Source of the DNA: an uncultured Methylococcaceae bacterium
GTDB taxonomy: Bacteria > Pseudomonadota > Gammaproteobacteria > Methylococcales > Methylomonadaceae
Assembly (NCBI GenBank): GCA_913056195.1
Contig: CAJXMF010000004.1
Location: 33,090 to 97,089, forward strand
Reading direction: 5' to 3'
Length of the DNA stretch: 64,000 bases
A program made the translations under genes and the position numbers. The notes beneath the pieces are model-generated. The model ran no database searches. It was not told the DNA's origin and saw only the letters and a list, made by a program, of their open reading frames with translations. Numbering within the stretch: position 1 is the stretch's first letter; each line of letters opens with the position of its first letter. Shown piece by piece: positions 19,410-30,349 of this stretch.

Positions 19410-19442
19410 GGCATAGATCCTCATAAATGCCCAGGAGAGCTT

Positions 19443-21008
19443 ATGAAAATTGGTATCCCAAAAGAAATACATAAGGGCGAGCAGCGTGTCGCCGCAACCC
19501 CGGACTCTGCCGCAAAACTGATCAAGCTTGGTTTTGATGTAATATTGGAAACTCAGGCCGGTGTCGGCGCCGATATTCCCGATGCCGCCTACGAGGAAGC
19601 TGGCGTCAAAATAGAAAAAGATGCGAAGAAGCTCTGGCATGATGCCGACATCATTCTTAAAGTCAGAGCGCCACAAAAAAATACGCCATTAAAATATGAT
19701 GAAGTTGATTTAATGCATGAGGGCCAGATTTTGATCAGTTTTATCTGGCCTGCGCAAAACAAAAAACTCTTGGATCGACTGGCGGCTAAAAAAGTGACTG
19801 TGCTGGCTGTTGACAGCATTCCTCGCCTGTCCCGCGCCCAGAAAATGGATGCCTTGAGTTCAATGGCCAATATTGCCGGCTACCGCGCCGTCGTTGAAGC
19901 GGCACAGCATTTTGGTCGCTTTTTTACCGGCCAGATCACCGCAGCGGGTAGAATCCCGCCGGCCAAAGTTCTGGTTATCGGTGCCGGTGTCGCAGGCCTT
20001 GCCGCCATTGGCGCGGCAAAAAGCCTCGGCGCTGTGGTTCGGGCTTTCGATACGCGACCGGAAGTTAAAGAACAAATCGAAAGCATGGATGCCGAATTCT
20101 TAATGGTCGACATTGAGGAAGATGGGTCCGGCAGCGGCGGTTATGCCAAAACCATGTCGGAAGAATTTATCAAGGCCGAGATGGCACTGTTTGCCGAACA
20201 AGCTAAAGACGTCGATATTATCATCACAACGGCATTGATTCCGGGTAAGCCAGCGCCGACACTCATCACCGAGGAGATGGTAAAATCCATGAAGCCGGGT
20301 AGCGTCATCGTCGACCTGGCGGCTGAACAAGGCGGCAACTGTGCCTTAACCAAAAAAGATCGGGTTGTCACCGAACACGGCGTCACCATTATCGGCTACA
20401 CCAATTTACCCAGCCGCATGGCGAGCCAGGCCAGCCAGCTTTACAGCACAAATCTCAGACATTTGCTGGCCGATTTATGCCCGGAGAAAAACGGCAGGCT
20501 GGTCGTCAACATGGATGATGAGGTTATCCGCGGCGCCACCGTCATTAAAGAAGGCCAGATCACCTGGCCGCCACCGCCGCCCAAACTCAGCGCCGCACCG
20601 AAAAAGGCGGAAGCGGCCAAACCCACAACGGTTCAAGCGCCGCCTGAGCCAGAACCTGCGCTGCCGGAAGGGGCCAAACAGTTGTTATTGTTAGCTGCGC
20701 TGGCAGGCGCATTGTATGGCATCGGCTCGGTCGCGCCAGAATCGTTCATGGCGCATTTTATCGTATTCGTTTTGGCCTGCTTTGTGGGCTATCAAGTCAT
20801 CTGGAATGTCACGCCATCGCTACACACACCACTGATGAGTGTCACTAACGCCATTAGCGGTATCATTATCATCGGCGCAATTCTACAGATTTCGTCCCCG
20901 GGCTTTATGATTACGTTATTGTCTGGACTTGCCGTGCTGATCGCCTCCATCAATATTGCCGGCGGCTTCCTGGTGACCCGTCGCATGCTTGAAATGTTCA
21001 GGAAATAG
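19443..21008 (+). CDS. pntA: NAD(P) transhydrogenase subunit alpha
   Basis: Proton-translocating transhydrogenase that moves hydride between NADH and NADP+. The N-terminal 390 residues form the NAD-binding domain dI ('[25 protein letters not shown]', the mobile '[23 protein letters not shown]', Rossmann '[22 protein letters not shown]'). A Pro/Ala/Glu linker (about 375-405) precedes four hydrophobic membrane segments up to residue 521. This is the single-chain E. coli-type alpha subunit, not the split PntAA/PntAB form. pntB follows after 11 bases. Confidence 0.97.
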   Translation: MKIGIPKEIHKGEQRVAATPDSAAKLIKLGFDVILETQAGVGADIPDAAYEEAGVKIEKDAKKLWHDADIILKVRAPQKNTPLKYDEVDLMHEGQILISFIWPAQNKKLLDRLAAKKVTVLAVDSIPRLSRAQKMDALSSMANIAGYRAVVEAAQHFGRFFTGQITAAGRIPPAKVLVIGAGVAGLAAIGAAKSLGAVVRAFDTRPEVKEQIESMDAEFLMVDIEEDGSGSGGYAKTMSEEFIKAEMALFAEQAKDVDIIITTALIPGKPAPTLITEEMVKSMKPGSVIVDLAAEQGGNCALTKKDRVVTEHGVTIIGYTNLPSRMASQASQLYSTNLRHLLADLCPEKNGRLVVNMDDEVIRGATVIKEGQITWPPPPPKLSAAPKKAEAAKPTTVQAPPEPEPALPEGAKQLLLLAALAGALYGIGSVAPESFMAHFIVFVLACFVGYQVIWNVTPSLHTPLMSVTNAISGIIIIGAILQISSPGFMITLLSGLAVLIASINIAGGFLVTRRMLEMFRK

Positions 21009-21019
21009 GAGAAATTATT

Positions 21020-22411
21020 ATGTCACAAGGTCTCGTTACAATGTCATACATTGTCGCTTCTATTCTGTTCATTTTAAGCCTTGGCGGACTCAGTCATCAG
21101 GAAACCGCACGCCGTGGTAATTATTACGGTATGGCGGGCATGTTGATTGCGATTATCGCTACATTGATGAGTGAATCGGTCACCGCTTACGCCATCTTGA
21201 TCGTCGCCTTGTTAGTTGGCGGTTTTATCGGTACAAAAGCCGCATTTAAAGTCGAAATGACACAAATGCCGGAACTGGTCGCCATTATGCATAGCCTGGT
21301 CGGGATGGCCGCCGTATTGGTCGGCTACGCCAACTTCATCGACCACAGCAATCCCTTAAGCGGCGTCGAAAAAACCATTCATGAGGTGGAAATCTATGTC
21401 GGCGTTCTGATTGGCGCGATCACCTTTTCCGGCTCAGTCATCGCATTTGGAAAATTATACGGAAAAATCAGCGGCAAACCGGTTTTATTACCCGCTCGCC
21501 ATCTGCTTAACTTAGGCATGATAGGGCTGTTCATCTGGCTGGGCAATCTGTTCCTGACAGGCGTTGAAACAGGCGGCGGCTTGTGGCCATTGATTTTCAT
21601 GACCCTGATTGCATTCGCCTTCGGCGTACACATGGTTATGGCGATAGGTGGCGCCGACATGCCGGTGGTGGTTTCCATGTTAAACAGTTATTCCGGTTGG
21701 GCCGCGGCGGCTACAGGCTTTATGCTGAGTAATGATCTGCTGATTGTTACCGGCGCACTGGTCGGCAGCAGCGGTGCTATCTTGAGCTACATCATGTGCC
21801 GCGCCATGAACCGGCATTTTCTCAGCGTTATCGCCGGTGGTTTTGGCAGTGATAATGCCGGTGAAGCCGCTGAAGTTGAAGGTGAAGTACAATCGGTCGA
21901 TACCGCTGATGTCGTCGATATGTTGCGTGATGCAAAAAATATCGTCATCGTGCCAGGCTACGGGATGGCCGTCGCACAGGCACAGCATACCGTCTATGAA
22001 ATCACCAGGCTGCTGCGCGAACAGGGCAAACAGGTTCGCTTCGCCATTCATCCGGTGGCCGGACGCATGCCTGGCCACATGAATGTTTTGCTGGCAGAAG
22101 CTAAAGTGCCCTATGACATTGTCTATGAAATGGAAGAAATCAATGAGGATTTTCCGAATGTCGATGTCACCCTGGTCATCGGTGCGAATGATATCGTCAA
22201 CCCTTCAGCATTGGACGACCCGAACAGCCCGATTGCCGGCATGCCGGTACTGGAATGCTGGAAAGGCAAGACCACCATTGTCTTAAAACGCAGCATGGCC
22301 GCAGGTTACGCCGGTGTCGGCAACCCTTTGTTTGTGCATGAAAACACCCGCATGTTATTTGGCGATGCCAATGAAAGCTTACAGGCCGTTTTGAAGGGTT
22401 TGCAACATTGA
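21020..22411 (+). CDS. pntB: NAD(P) transhydrogenase subunit beta
   Basis: Membrane domain plus the NADP(H)-binding domain dIII. About eight hydrophobic segments occupy the first 260 residues, then an acidic linker ('[17 protein letters not shown]') and dIII with '[15 protein letters not shown]', '[21 protein letters not shown]' and '[26 protein letters not shown]'. 463 aa is the family length. Paired with pntA. Likely balances NADPH from C1 oxidation (inference). Confidence 0.97.
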   Translation: MSQGLVTMSYIVASILFILSLGGLSHQETARRGNYYGMAGMLIAIIATLMSESVTAYAILIVALLVGGFIGTKAAFKVEMTQMPELVAIMHSLVGMAAVLVGYANFIDHSNPLSGVEKTIHEVEIYVGVLIGAITFSGSVIAFGKLYGKISGKPVLLPARHLLNLGMIGLFIWLGNLFLTGVETGGGLWPLIFMTLIAFAFGVHMVMAIGGADMPVVVSMLNSYSGWAAAATGFMLSNDLLIVTGALVGSSGAILSYIMCRAMNRHFLSVIAGGFGSDNAGEAAEVEGEVQSVDTADVVDMLRDAKNIVIVPGYGMAVAQAQHTVYEITRLLREQGKQVRFAIHPVAGRMPGHMNVLLAEAKVPYDIVYEMEEINEDFPNVDVTLVIGANDIVNPSALDDPNSPIAGMPVLECWKGKTTIVLKRSMAAGYAGVGNPLFVHENTRMLFGDANESLQAVLKGLQH

Positions 22412-22427
22412 TGTAAGCACCATAGAT

Positions 22428-22462
22428 CCCGTCATACCCATCATCAGAACGGGTATGGCGGG
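22428..22462. terminator. Hairpin after pntAB
   Basis: 12-bp stem CCCGTCATACCC / GGGTATGGCGGG with one G-T pair and an 11-base loop, 17 bases past the pntB stop. No T-run follows, so it may act as an mRNA-stabilising or weak terminator structure. Confidence 0.5.
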
Positions 22463-22530
22463 CGTTATCCCATCCGATTACCGCCCCTCAGGTTACACCG
22501 TTATAATATCGGGATTTATCTGAGGATTAA

Positions 22531-23442
22531 ATGCGCGTATTTTTAGCTTATGCCAGCGTTATTCTGCTTTGGGCGACCACACCATTAGCCATCAAATGGA
22601 GCGCGGAAGGTGCGGGATTTGTGTTTGGTGCCGCTTCGCGTATGTTGATTGGTTTTATTTGTGTCACGCTGATTTTACTGCTACGGCAGCAAAAGCTGCC
22701 TTTTCATTCACAAGCCAGACAAACCTATCTGGCGGTTGCATTACAAATCTTTGGCGCGATGATGGCGGTATATTGGGCCTCGCGGCTGATTCCTTCGGGC
22801 TGGATTTCGGTTATCTTCGGTCTGACGCCATTCATAACGGCCTTGATGTCGGCGCTGATTTTAAACGAAAACAGCTTGAGTATCGGCAAAATAGCATCTT
22901 ATCTTTTGGGCATCGGTGGATTGGCGATGATGTTCAGTTCCGCATTGGAGCTGAGTCCGCAAGCGATTGCCGGCATATCAGGCGTGTTGCTGGCAGCGAC
23001 CTTGCAAGCGGCCAGCGCGGTCTGGGTCAAAAAAATTGATGCGCACTTACCGGCCATGACACAGGTCTCAGGCGGCTTGTTATTCGCCATGCCCCTGTAT
23101 CTATTAAGCTGGTATGCGCTGGAACAGGGACAACTACCCGCCAGCATCAGTTGGCGTACGGCGGCGGCCATCCTGTATTTAGGCGTTGTTGCCACCACCT
23201 TTGGTTTCGCCATGTATTACTATGTGCTGATTCATCTGCCCGCAACCAAGGTGGCCTTTATCACGATTATGTCGCCCGTGATGGCCTTATATCTCGGTTA
23301 CAGCATCAATCATGAACCGATAACCCCTAAAGTGATGCTGGGCACAGCATTGATTTTGAGCGCGTTATTACTGCATCAGTTTTTTGACCGCCGCAGTCGG
23401 CACCGACAGGTTAAAGCTTCATATTTCGCAAATAAGCGATAA
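22531..23442 (+). CDS. EamA/DMT-family transporter
   Basis: A 303-aa drug/metabolite transporter with about ten hydrophobic helices and two internal EamA repeats: the first starts '[37 protein letters not shown]', the second after '[21 protein letters not shown]'. The substrate is unknown; relatives export amino acids or nucleobase metabolites. A TATAAT (22502-22507) lies just upstream. The last 32 bases overlap the convergent galU gene. Confidence 0.88.
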   Translation: MRVFLAYASVILLWATTPLAIKWSAEGAGFVFGAASRMLIGFICVTLILLLRQQKLPFHSQARQTYLAVALQIFGAMMAVYWASRLIPSGWISVIFGLTPFITALMSALILNENSLSIGKIASYLLGIGGLAMMFSSALELSPQAIAGISGVLLAATLQAASAVWVKKIDAHLPAMTQVSGGLLFAMPLYLLSWYALEQGQLPASISWRTAAAILYLGVVATTFGFAMYYYVLIHLPATKVAFITIMSPVMALYLGYSINHEPITPKVMLGTALILSALLLHQFFDRRSRHRQVKASYFANKR

Positions 23443-24286
23443 ATTCGTCTTTAATATCGTCATGTAACAAGGCGTGTTCCAGATTGGCGATAACATAGCC
23501 TAATTTGGACCCACAATCATAACGATTACCTTCAAACTGATACGACAGCACCGGCTCTTCCTTCATCAGATCGGCAATCGCATCGGTCAATTGAATTTCA
23601 TTGCCGGCGCCACGCTGGGTTTCTTCCAGTTTGTCAAATATTGCCGGTGTCAGAATATAACGCCCGACCACAGCCAGGTTTGACGGTGCCTGTTCCGGCT
23701 TCGGTTTTTCGACAATGGTTTGTACGTTTCCAAGCCGCTCTCCGGCAGCTTCAATCTCGACGATACCGTATTTATCGGTTTCATCGGGATCGACCGGCTC
23801 AACGCCCAGGATACTGTGCGGCTGTTGCTCAAACAATGCGGTCATTTGCGCCATGCAGCCGCGATCTGCATCTTCGATTAAATCATCGGCCAAAATAACG
23901 GCAAACGGCTCATCGTCGATAACCGGCCGCGCACATAACACGGCATGCCCCAACCCCAAGGCTTCCGACTGACGGATAAAGACGCAGGAAATATGCTCGG
24001 GAATCATGTTTCGTAACTTTTCCAACATCCTGGTTTTACCGCTTTTTTCCAACTCCATTTCCAGCTCGTAGGCCTTATCGAAATGATCGGGAATCGCGCG
24101 TTTGTTACGCCCGGTTACAAAAATCATGGTGTCAATACCCGCCGCCACTGCTTCTTCTACGGCATATTGAATCAACGGCTTATCGACAACCGGTAACATT
24201 TCTTTGGGACTGGCCTTGGTGGCCGGCAAAAATCGGGTACCGAGACCGGCGACGGGGAAAACAGCTTTGCTGATTTTTGGTTTCAT
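23411..24286 (-). CDS. galU: UTP--glucose-1-phosphate uridylyltransferase
   Basis: Makes UDP-glucose. The nucleotide-binding '[39 protein letters not shown]' is intact, with 'VILADDLIE' as the sugar-nucleotide Asp motif and '[20 protein letters not shown]' at the end. Start taken at [11 protein letters not shown] (24286); the ORF-track start four codons earlier has GG immediately against it, so either remains possible. Its coding end overlaps the convergent transporter by 32 bases. UDP-glucose feeds exopolysaccharide, LPS and, in many methanotrophs, sucrose or glycogen routes (family knowledge). Confidence 0.96.
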   Translation of the reverse strand: MKPKISKAVFPVAGLGTRFLPATKASPKEMLPVVDKPLIQYAVEEAVAAGIDTMIFVTGRNKRAIPDHFDKAYELEMELEKSGKTRMLEKLRNMIPEHISCVFIRQSEALGLGHAVLCARPVIDDEPFAVILADDLIEDADRGCMAQMTALFEQQPHSILGVEPVDPDETDKYGIVEIEAAGERLGNVQTIVEKPKPEQAPSNLAVVGRYILTPAIFDKLEETQRGAGNEIQLTDAIADLMKEEPVLSYQFEGNRYDCGSKLGYVIANLEHALLHDDIKDEFIAYLRNMKL

Positions 24287-24370
24287 ACGTATCGTCATCC
24301 TGTTAAATCATGAATAATATTTAAATATAAGGAAAAAAGGGATATTGAGCGGGTTTTTTGAATATGTGGC

Positions 24371-25408
24371 TTATTTTTCGTGCTCGAGGGCGCTTACCCG
24401 TTGCTGCAACGCTTTAAAAGCTTTTAACACGGCGGGCAATTTACTCAAAGCCGCCAGTTCTTTCCACGCTACTTTACGGTCTTTCGCAGGACTCCCCCAA
24501 ACCTGAGTGCCGGCTTTAACATCTTGCGAAACACCAGAACGCGCCATGACGACGGCCTGCTGACCGATTTTAACGTGATCGGCAATACCGGAGCTGCCGG
24601 CTAAAATCGCGCCATCCTCAATCACACACGATCCCGAAATCCCCGACTGCCCGCAAATAATCACATTCCGTCCGACCTGGTTATTATGCCCTAACTGCAC
24701 CAGGTTATCGATTTTACTGCCCGCCCCGATCACGGTCGAGCCCAGGGCTCCTCGGTCAATACAGGTGTTGGCTCCAATTTCCACATGATCGGCGATCACC
24801 ACATTGCCGACATGCGGCACTTTAACATGCTGATGATTACGGTATTTATAGCCAAACCCATCAGCCGCGATTACCGCACCGGAATGAATGATGACATGGT
24901 CGCCGATCACAGTGTTGTCGTAAATCACCGCATTGGGATAGATTTTGCAATGCTGGCCGATGCGTACATTGCGTCCGATATGAACACCCGGATGAATTTC
25001 ACTGTGATCACCGATTTGGCTGTCTTGCCCAATCGTCGCAAAGGCGCCGATATAAAGAGCATGCCCGAGGCTGGCTGAATCAGCAATTTCGGCCTTGTCC
25101 GAAATGCTCTCCTGACGCGCAACCTCTGGGTGCAACAGTCTGACGGCTTCCAAAAATGCCATTTCCGGGTCTTCACAGACCAGTAAAGTCATATGCTCCG
25201 GCACCTGCTCAGAAATCAATTTGGGGCCGATAAAACAGGCTGAGGCGTTGCAATCAGCCAGATATTTTTTGTATTTCGCATCACTGAGTACCGTCACCTG
25301 CCCTTGTTCGGCATGCATAATATCGGCGGCCGAATAAATCTGCTCTGTGGTATTTTTTCCTTGTATGTCGGCCTCGCACAGCGTAGCCAATTGTTCAATG
25401 CTTATCAT
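24371..25408 (-). CDS. lpxD: UDP-3-O-(3-hydroxyacyl)glucosamine N-acyltransferase
   Basis: Third committed enzyme of lipid A synthesis. N-terminal LpxD domain (MISIEQLATLCEADIQGK...) then a left-handed beta-helix of hexapeptide repeats ('IGDHSEIHPGVHIGRNVRIGQHCKIYPNAVI', 'IGANTCIDRGAL'), the catalytic His region 'LVQLGHNNQVG', and a C-terminal helix 'VLKAFKALQQRVSALEHEK'. Start chosen at 25408 on homology and the GGAAA before it; the ORF-track start at 25444 lies inside the upstream gene. Unusually, it is not next to lpxA/fabZ but behind a spermidine-synthase-like gene. Confidence 0.93.
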   Translation of the reverse strand: MISIEQLATLCEADIQGKNTTEQIYSAADIMHAEQGQVTVLSDAKYKKYLADCNASACFIGPKLISEQVPEHMTLLVCEDPEMAFLEAVRLLHPEVARQESISDKAEIADSASLGHALYIGAFATIGQDSQIGDHSEIHPGVHIGRNVRIGQHCKIYPNAVIYDNTVIGDHVIIHSGAVIAADGFGYKYRNHQHVKVPHVGNVVIADHVEIGANTCIDRGALGSTVIGAGSKIDNLVQLGHNNQVGRNVIICGQSGISGSCVIEDGAILAGSSGIADHVKIGQQAVVMARSGVSQDVKAGTQVWGSPAKDRKVAWKELAALSKLPAVLKAFKALQQRVSALEHEK

Positions 25409-25409
25409 A

Positions 25410-27635
25410 TTATTTCCAGATTTCCACGATGTTAGTAAAATCATCGGTCCATGATTTCATATCAAAATATAGCGGTAATTTCTGCCATTTGCCAAGTCGG
25501 CTTTGTTGCAAGGCTTGCAGGCGTCCGGCATCTTTAGACATCACCACCCAGTCAGTCGCCACAATCAGTGGAATCGTATCGGCTGGCGGCTTGAATTCCT
25601 GAATCAACGCTGCCAGTTTCAGTTTCTGGGCATGGTCGGCCAGCACTTTTTTAAGCACCAAATGCCGGTTGGTAATATGAAAAGCCAGAATACCATCGGA
25701 CTTTAACTTGGAAAAATACAGAACCATCGCCTCCCGCGTCAACAAATGCGTCGGCACCGAGTCCGAACTGAAGGCATCCAGAATCAATAAATCAAACCGG
25801 TGATCAGGCTCGTGCTGTAATGACAAGCGCCCATCGCCGACAATAATCGGTGCAGATGGCGCACACCGACTCAAATAACTGAAATATCCCGGGGTTTTGG
25901 CAATTTTGATGACTAACGGGTCAATCTCATAAAAACGCCAGTTTTGTGTGGGTTTAGCATAACAGGCCAGTGCACCCGCGCCTAATCCCACCGAAGCAAT
26001 CGACCAGTCCGCATCCTGGTCGTCATAGACTTTAAACAACTGTCCTATTGGCCCCGGCCTGCTGTAATAGGTGTATGGAATGGTGACATAAGGCGGTTTC
26101 AGGCGCTGTGCGCCGTGTTTAGTGGTGCCATGAAACAGTTCGTGATATTTTTCCGGCCGATGCTGCTCATTCAGCATCACCGCTTCTCGCACCGAAAAAA
26201 CGCCGAAGAAGCTGCGCTCCTGAAACAAGGTATTGGATAATAGGCTGTGCAGGCCATGACTGAAAAATAAAATCAAGCCGCTCAACAGCGCCAGGCTCAG
26301 CGGTTGCTGCCTGAAAGCATAGGTGACCCCTGTCAATAAAATCAGTACCACACCAATACTATCCAGAAAAACCGGTAACTGATCGGTGCTGAAATAAACC
26401 GCAAGACCTGTCATCAATATCAATGCCGGCAACCACAACTGATTGCGCCAGTGCTGACCGAAAAATCCCGGCCGTAACATCAACGCCGCGACAATCATGA
26501 TGGGGTATTCATAAACGCCGTCAAAGATAAACGGTGCAACGAAGGTGTTGAACATCCCCCCTAACATACCGGCAAACGACATAATCAGGTAAAAATCGGT
26601 TAAATGCCGGGTATGCGGCCTGTTTTTGGCCAGCACGCCATGACACACCATAATGGCTACAAAAAAAGCCAGTAGGTGCAATAACAGATTCAACCAATAG
26701 GGTAAAACCGCCGGATTGATAAACGAAAACGCAATAAAGGGCAACAAAACAACCGGCTGCGCGGCCAGCATGAATGGATGAATCCGCGGTGCCCAGTGGG
26801 AAAATACCAGTATAAACGACAACAGATACAAGGTCAGCGGAATAATCCACAACAGAGGCACCGCGGCAATATCGGTACTGATAAAGTTGGTCAGTCCCAA
26901 TAACAAACTGGAGGGCACAAAAGCCAGCGCCAGCCAATATAAGCGGGTTTGATTGCCCAGCGGCAACACCTCATCCACCGCAGGCTCGAAAAACGCATCA
27001 GCTGTTTGACGGCGCCATAAGGTCCAGGCGCAAAACGCAATCAACAGAATCAATAGGGTATACCCGACCGACCAGAGGAACTGTTGTTGCGCCAAACCAA
27101 TATGCGGCTCTATGAGAAAGGGATAACTCAACAATGCCAGCAAACTGCCGGCATTACTGGCGGCATACAGATAATACGGATCATCACTGGTATGATGACC
27201 GACATGAGAAAACCATTTTTGCAATAAGGGCGCTGTGGTTGACACCACAAAAAACGGCAGGCCGATAGCGATAAATAGCACGGCGACCAGCCAGAATGTT
27301 GGGTTGGACTCGGTCGGTGGCGTGATGCCTTCGGGCAATGCCACGGGCAAAGCGATCAGGCTCAAGACCGTGATGGCTAGATGAATTTGAATCTGACGCC
27401 GGATTTCGAATTTACCGGATAAAAAATGCGCATAGAGATAACCCAAAAACAAAACCATCTGGTAAAACACCATGCAGGTGTTCCAAACCGCTGGCGTTCC
27501 GCCTAATAAAGGCAATAATAATTTGCCGAACATGGGCTGCACAACAAACATCAATGTTGCACTGATAAACAGGGTTCCGGCAAACACGATCATCCGGGCA
27601 TAATTTTTGTCTTCAGGTGACTGAACTGTATTCAT
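25410..27635 (-). CDS. Fused MFS-like membrane / spermidine-synthase-like protein
   Basis: A 741-aa fusion. The first 470 residues hold about a dozen hydrophobic segments of an MFS-like domain ('VFAGTLFISATLMFVVQPMFGKLLLPLLGGTPAVWNT'). The last 230 residues are a Rossmann methyltransferase-like spermidine synthase domain: 'SIASVGLGAGALACYAKPTQNWRFYEIDPLVIKIAKTPGYFSYL' and 'LLILDAFSSDSVPTHLLTREAM'. Whether it makes polyamines is doubtful: no SAM decarboxylase gene is nearby and the membrane fusion is a widespread uncharacterised family. Its stop is one base before the lpxD ATG, so lpxD is coupled to it. Confidence 0.85.
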   Translation of the reverse strand: MNTVQSPEDKNYARMIVFAGTLFISATLMFVVQPMFGKLLLPLLGGTPAVWNTCMVFYQMVLFLGYLYAHFLSGKFEIRRQIQIHLAITVLSLIALPVALPEGITPPTESNPTFWLVAVLFIAIGLPFFVVSTTAPLLQKWFSHVGHHTSDDPYYLYAASNAGSLLALLSYPFLIEPHIGLAQQQFLWSVGYTLLILLIAFCAWTLWRRQTADAFFEPAVDEVLPLGNQTRLYWLALAFVPSSLLLGLTNFISTDIAAVPLLWIIPLTLYLLSFILVFSHWAPRIHPFMLAAQPVVLLPFIAFSFINPAVLPYWLNLLLHLLAFFVAIMVCHGVLAKNRPHTRHLTDFYLIMSFAGMLGGMFNTFVAPFIFDGVYEYPIMIVAALMLRPGFFGQHWRNQLWLPALILMTGLAVYFSTDQLPVFLDSIGVVLILLTGVTYAFRQQPLSLALLSGLILFFSHGLHSLLSNTLFQERSFFGVFSVREAVMLNEQHRPEKYHELFHGTTKHGAQRLKPPYVTIPYTYYSRPGPIGQLFKVYDDQDADWSIASVGLGAGALACYAKPTQNWRFYEIDPLVIKIAKTPGYFSYLSRCAPSAPIIVGDGRLSLQHEPDHRFDLLILDAFSSDSVPTHLLTREAMVLYFSKLKSDGILAFHITNRHLVLKKVLADHAQKLKLAALIQEFKPPADTIPLIVATDWVVMSKDAGRLQALQQSRLGKWQKLPLYFDMKSWTDDFTNIVEIWK

Positions 27636-28101
27636 GCTTTTTCTGACTGTCTAAAGGGCTTTAGGCAGCTCGCACTAAATACTCCACCAGACTTGCTTGT
27701 CTTTTTATCCTTCTTCGGCGTTACCTACATGGATGTAGGTAAGGGGCGTGAGCAGGAGCGGAAGCTTTGCAACTCCGGTTACATAGCTTGCTATGCGCCC
27801 TCCGTTGCGCCTTGAAGATGAATAAAAATCCAGCGCAATCCCAGTGGCTTATTTATTACGCGCTACCTTAAGCGTTGATAAAGGAACACCAATAATCAAC
27901 CGACATCATACGCTTTTACGCGAATCGGTCATGTTCCTGTCTCCAAAATAGACGCAGTATAGCATCAGGCGACCGTATTCAACCCTACCTTGTCACAAAA
28001 ATTCAGGAAATTATGGCTGAATAGACACGTTGCCCAGGGACAAGCGCATACGGACGGTTCATTTTTGCCGAGAAAAATGGGAGGATTAGCAAGGCTGTTT
28101 G

Positions 28102-28142
28102 GGCAGGATGGATGGAAACGATCGCCCGAAACCCATCCTGCC
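28102..28142. repeat. 10-bp inverted repeat
   Basis: GGCAGGATGG (28102-28111) and CCATCCTGCC (28133-28142) face each other across 21 bases, downstream of htpG. No T-run follows. Confidence 0.5.
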
Positions 28143-28150
28143 TGAAAACA

Positions 28151-28171
28151 CTGAAACAAGCGTGGTTTCAG
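28151..28171 (-). terminator. Possible htpG terminator
   Basis: Minus strand CTGAAAC-cacgctt-GTTTCAG followed by TGTTTTC, 10 bases past the htpG stop. The stem is 7 bp and A/T-rich and the T-run is poor. Confidence 0.45.
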
Positions 28172-28180
28172 TTTATTTGT

Positions 28181-30112
28181 TTATTTTTTCAATAAATCAC
28201 GCAACAAAACATTGAGCTTATGCACGAACGCCGCAGGATCATCGAGCTGACCGCCTTCGCTTAAAATAGCCTGATCAAACAGAATTTTCACAATATCGGC
28301 AAAACGTGCGTCGTCCTGTTCTTCCTTCAATGCCGTGACAATTTCATGCTGCGGATTGATTTCCAGAATCGGTTTGGTTCCACCCATGCCCAGCATATTC
28401 ATATTTTGTCCGGCTTCTTTCATGATACGCTCCATATTCAAGCTCATATCATTCGCTTCGGTGACCAGACAGGCCGGTGAGTCGGTCAAACGATGACTGA
28501 CTTTCACATCTTTGATGTTATCGCCTAATACATCTTTAATCTGTTTCAGAACCGATTCAAATTCCTTGCTGACATCTTCCTGCTGCTGCTGCTCTTCTTC
28601 CGACTCAAATTTATCCAGATCCAGTTCACCTTTAGCAATCGATTGCAACGGTTTGCCGTCAAATTCGGTCAGACTGGACACCAGCCACTCATCTATTTTG
28701 TCAGACAATAACAGCACTTCAATGCCTTTCTTACGGAAGATTTCCAGATGCGGACTGTTTTTAGCCGCCGCAAAACTGTCGGCTGTAATGTAATAGATTT
28801 TCTCCTGCCCTTCCTTCATTCGGCTGACATAATCTTCCAGCGATACGTCCTGTTTGGGCTGATCATTATAGGTTGAGGCAAAACGCAATAATTTGGCGAT
28901 GCGCTCGCGATTTTTAACGTCTTCGATAACGCCTTCTTTCATCACATTGCCAAACTGCTCCCAGAATTGCGCGTATTTTTCAGTCTCATCCTTAGCCAGA
29001 GATTCCAGCAATCCCAAGACTTTTTTTACGGCGCCGGCTTTGATGACATTGATTTGCTTGCTTTGCTGCAATATTTCGCGCGACACATTCAATGGCAAAG
29101 AGTCGGTATCAATGACGCCACGCACAAAACGCAAATAACGCGGCATCAATTTCTCGGCATCATCGGTGATAAAGACTTTTTTCACATACAGCTTGACACC
29201 ATGTTTCGCGTCGCGATCCCATAAATCAAATGGCGCTGTAGCCGGAATATACAACAACAAAGTATATTCCACATTACCTTCCACCCGGCTATGAACATAG
29301 GCCAGAGGGTCCTGAAAATCATGGCCGACATGCTTGTAAAATTCGTTATATTCTTCTTCACTGATCTCATCTTTCGGCAAGGTCCACAATGCCGACGCAC
29401 TGTTGACGACTTCTTCTTCGATGCGAGCCGGCGCTGTTTCATTGCCTTCGTCATCTTTTTCTGCCGGAATTTCACGATCCATCACGATGGGCACAGAAAT
29501 ATGGTCGGAGAACTTTTTGATGATACTGCGTAAGCGGAATTCATCCAGAAATTCCTCTTCGCCTTCTTTCAAATGCAGAATCACATCGGTGCCATGTGTG
29601 GCTTTTTCGGCGGCTTCCAGGGTGTATTCCCCTTTACCTTCCGATTCCCAACGCACAGCTTCTTTTTCGCCCGCTTTGCGCGTAATCAGCGTCACTTTAT
29701 CGGCCACGATAAAGGCAGAATAGAAGCCCACGCCAAATTGCCCGATCAGCTCGCTGTCTTTGGCCTGATCGCCGGTCAGTTTTTCGAAAAATTCCTTGGT
29801 GCCTGATTTAGCAATGGTGCCGATATGTTTTTGCACATCTTCGCGGGTCATCCCAATACCGTTATCCGACACGGTAATGGTTTTATTGTCCTTATCCACA
29901 GAGACCTTGATTTTCAGGTCGCTGTCGCCCTCATACAGGCTGTCGTCGGCCAACGCCTCAAAACGCAATTTATCGATTGCATCCGAGGCATTGGAAACCA
30001 ATTCCCGTAAAAAAATCTCCTTGTTGCTGTACAAGGAATGAATCATCAGGTTTAACAGATGTTTGACCTCTGTCTGAAAGCCTAAAGTTTCTTTTTGGGT
30101 TTCAACACTCAT
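28181..30112 (-). CDS. htpG: Molecular chaperone HtpG (Hsp90)
   Basis: Bacterial Hsp90. GHKL ATPase motifs at the N-terminus: '[15 protein letters not shown]', '[15 protein letters not shown]' and '[19 protein letters not shown]'. The middle domain contains the catalytic-loop Arg region '[20 protein letters not shown]', and the C-terminal dimerisation domain ends '[14 protein letters not shown]'. 643 aa is the family length. It stands alone, flanked by long non-coding regions; no heat-shock sigma promoter was identified with confidence. Confidence 0.98.
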   Translation of the reverse strand: MSVETQKETLGFQTEVKHLLNLMIHSLYSNKEIFLRELVSNASDAIDKLRFEALADDSLYEGDSDLKIKVSVDKDNKTITVSDNGIGMTREDVQKHIGTIAKSGTKEFFEKLTGDQAKDSELIGQFGVGFYSAFIVADKVTLITRKAGEKEAVRWESEGKGEYTLEAAEKATHGTDVILHLKEGEEEFLDEFRLRSIIKKFSDHISVPIVMDREIPAEKDDEGNETAPARIEEEVVNSASALWTLPKDEISEEEYNEFYKHVGHDFQDPLAYVHSRVEGNVEYTLLLYIPATAPFDLWDRDAKHGVKLYVKKVFITDDAEKLMPRYLRFVRGVIDTDSLPLNVSREILQQSKQINVIKAGAVKKVLGLLESLAKDETEKYAQFWEQFGNVMKEGVIEDVKNRERIAKLLRFASTYNDQPKQDVSLEDYVSRMKEGQEKIYYITADSFAAAKNSPHLEIFRKKGIEVLLLSDKIDEWLVSSLTEFDGKPLQSIAKGELDLDKFESEEEQQQQEDVSKEFESVLKQIKDVLGDNIKDVKVSHRLTDSPACLVTEANDMSLNMERIMKEAGQNMNMLGMGGTKPILEINPQHEIVTALKEEQDDARFADIVKILFDQAILSEGGQLDDPAAFVHKLNVLLRDLLKK

Positions 30113-30349
30113 GGTTTCTCTCTTTCCTATTAAAAAATAACGAACTGTTTGCGAATATGGGGGTCAACAAAAAAATTTCAAGGGTAGCAAATTATCAATC
30201 CACAACTATACTCTTCAAACATGGCTTTCATTATCCCGGCCGCCTCTTTGTTATAAATTGAATGGCAACCTTGACAGTGTGATTGAAAGGCCATAGCGGT
30301 ATATTTTCACATTGATACCGACAAAACCGCATATGATAACCTGTCTCTA

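Larger units (their letters stand above)
27636..28180. other. 545-bp gene-free stretch with short palindromes
   Basis: No convincing gene; the 64-aa minus ORF at 27965 has biased, family-less composition. Visible structure: a perfect palindrome TTACCTACAT-gg-ATGTAGGTAA (27721-27742), a second CATAGC-tt-GCTATG (27782-27795), an inverted repeat near 28.12 kb and a terminator-like hairpin at 28151-28171. The 27.70-27.85 kb part looks like an interspersed repeat, but no second copy is present in the window. Confidence 0.5.

Noticed and set aside
27965-28159. 64-aa minus ORF downstream of htpG as a gene
   Set aside because: Composition is unlike a protein family, no ribosome-binding site, and it overlaps the inverted repeat and the terminator-like hairpin.
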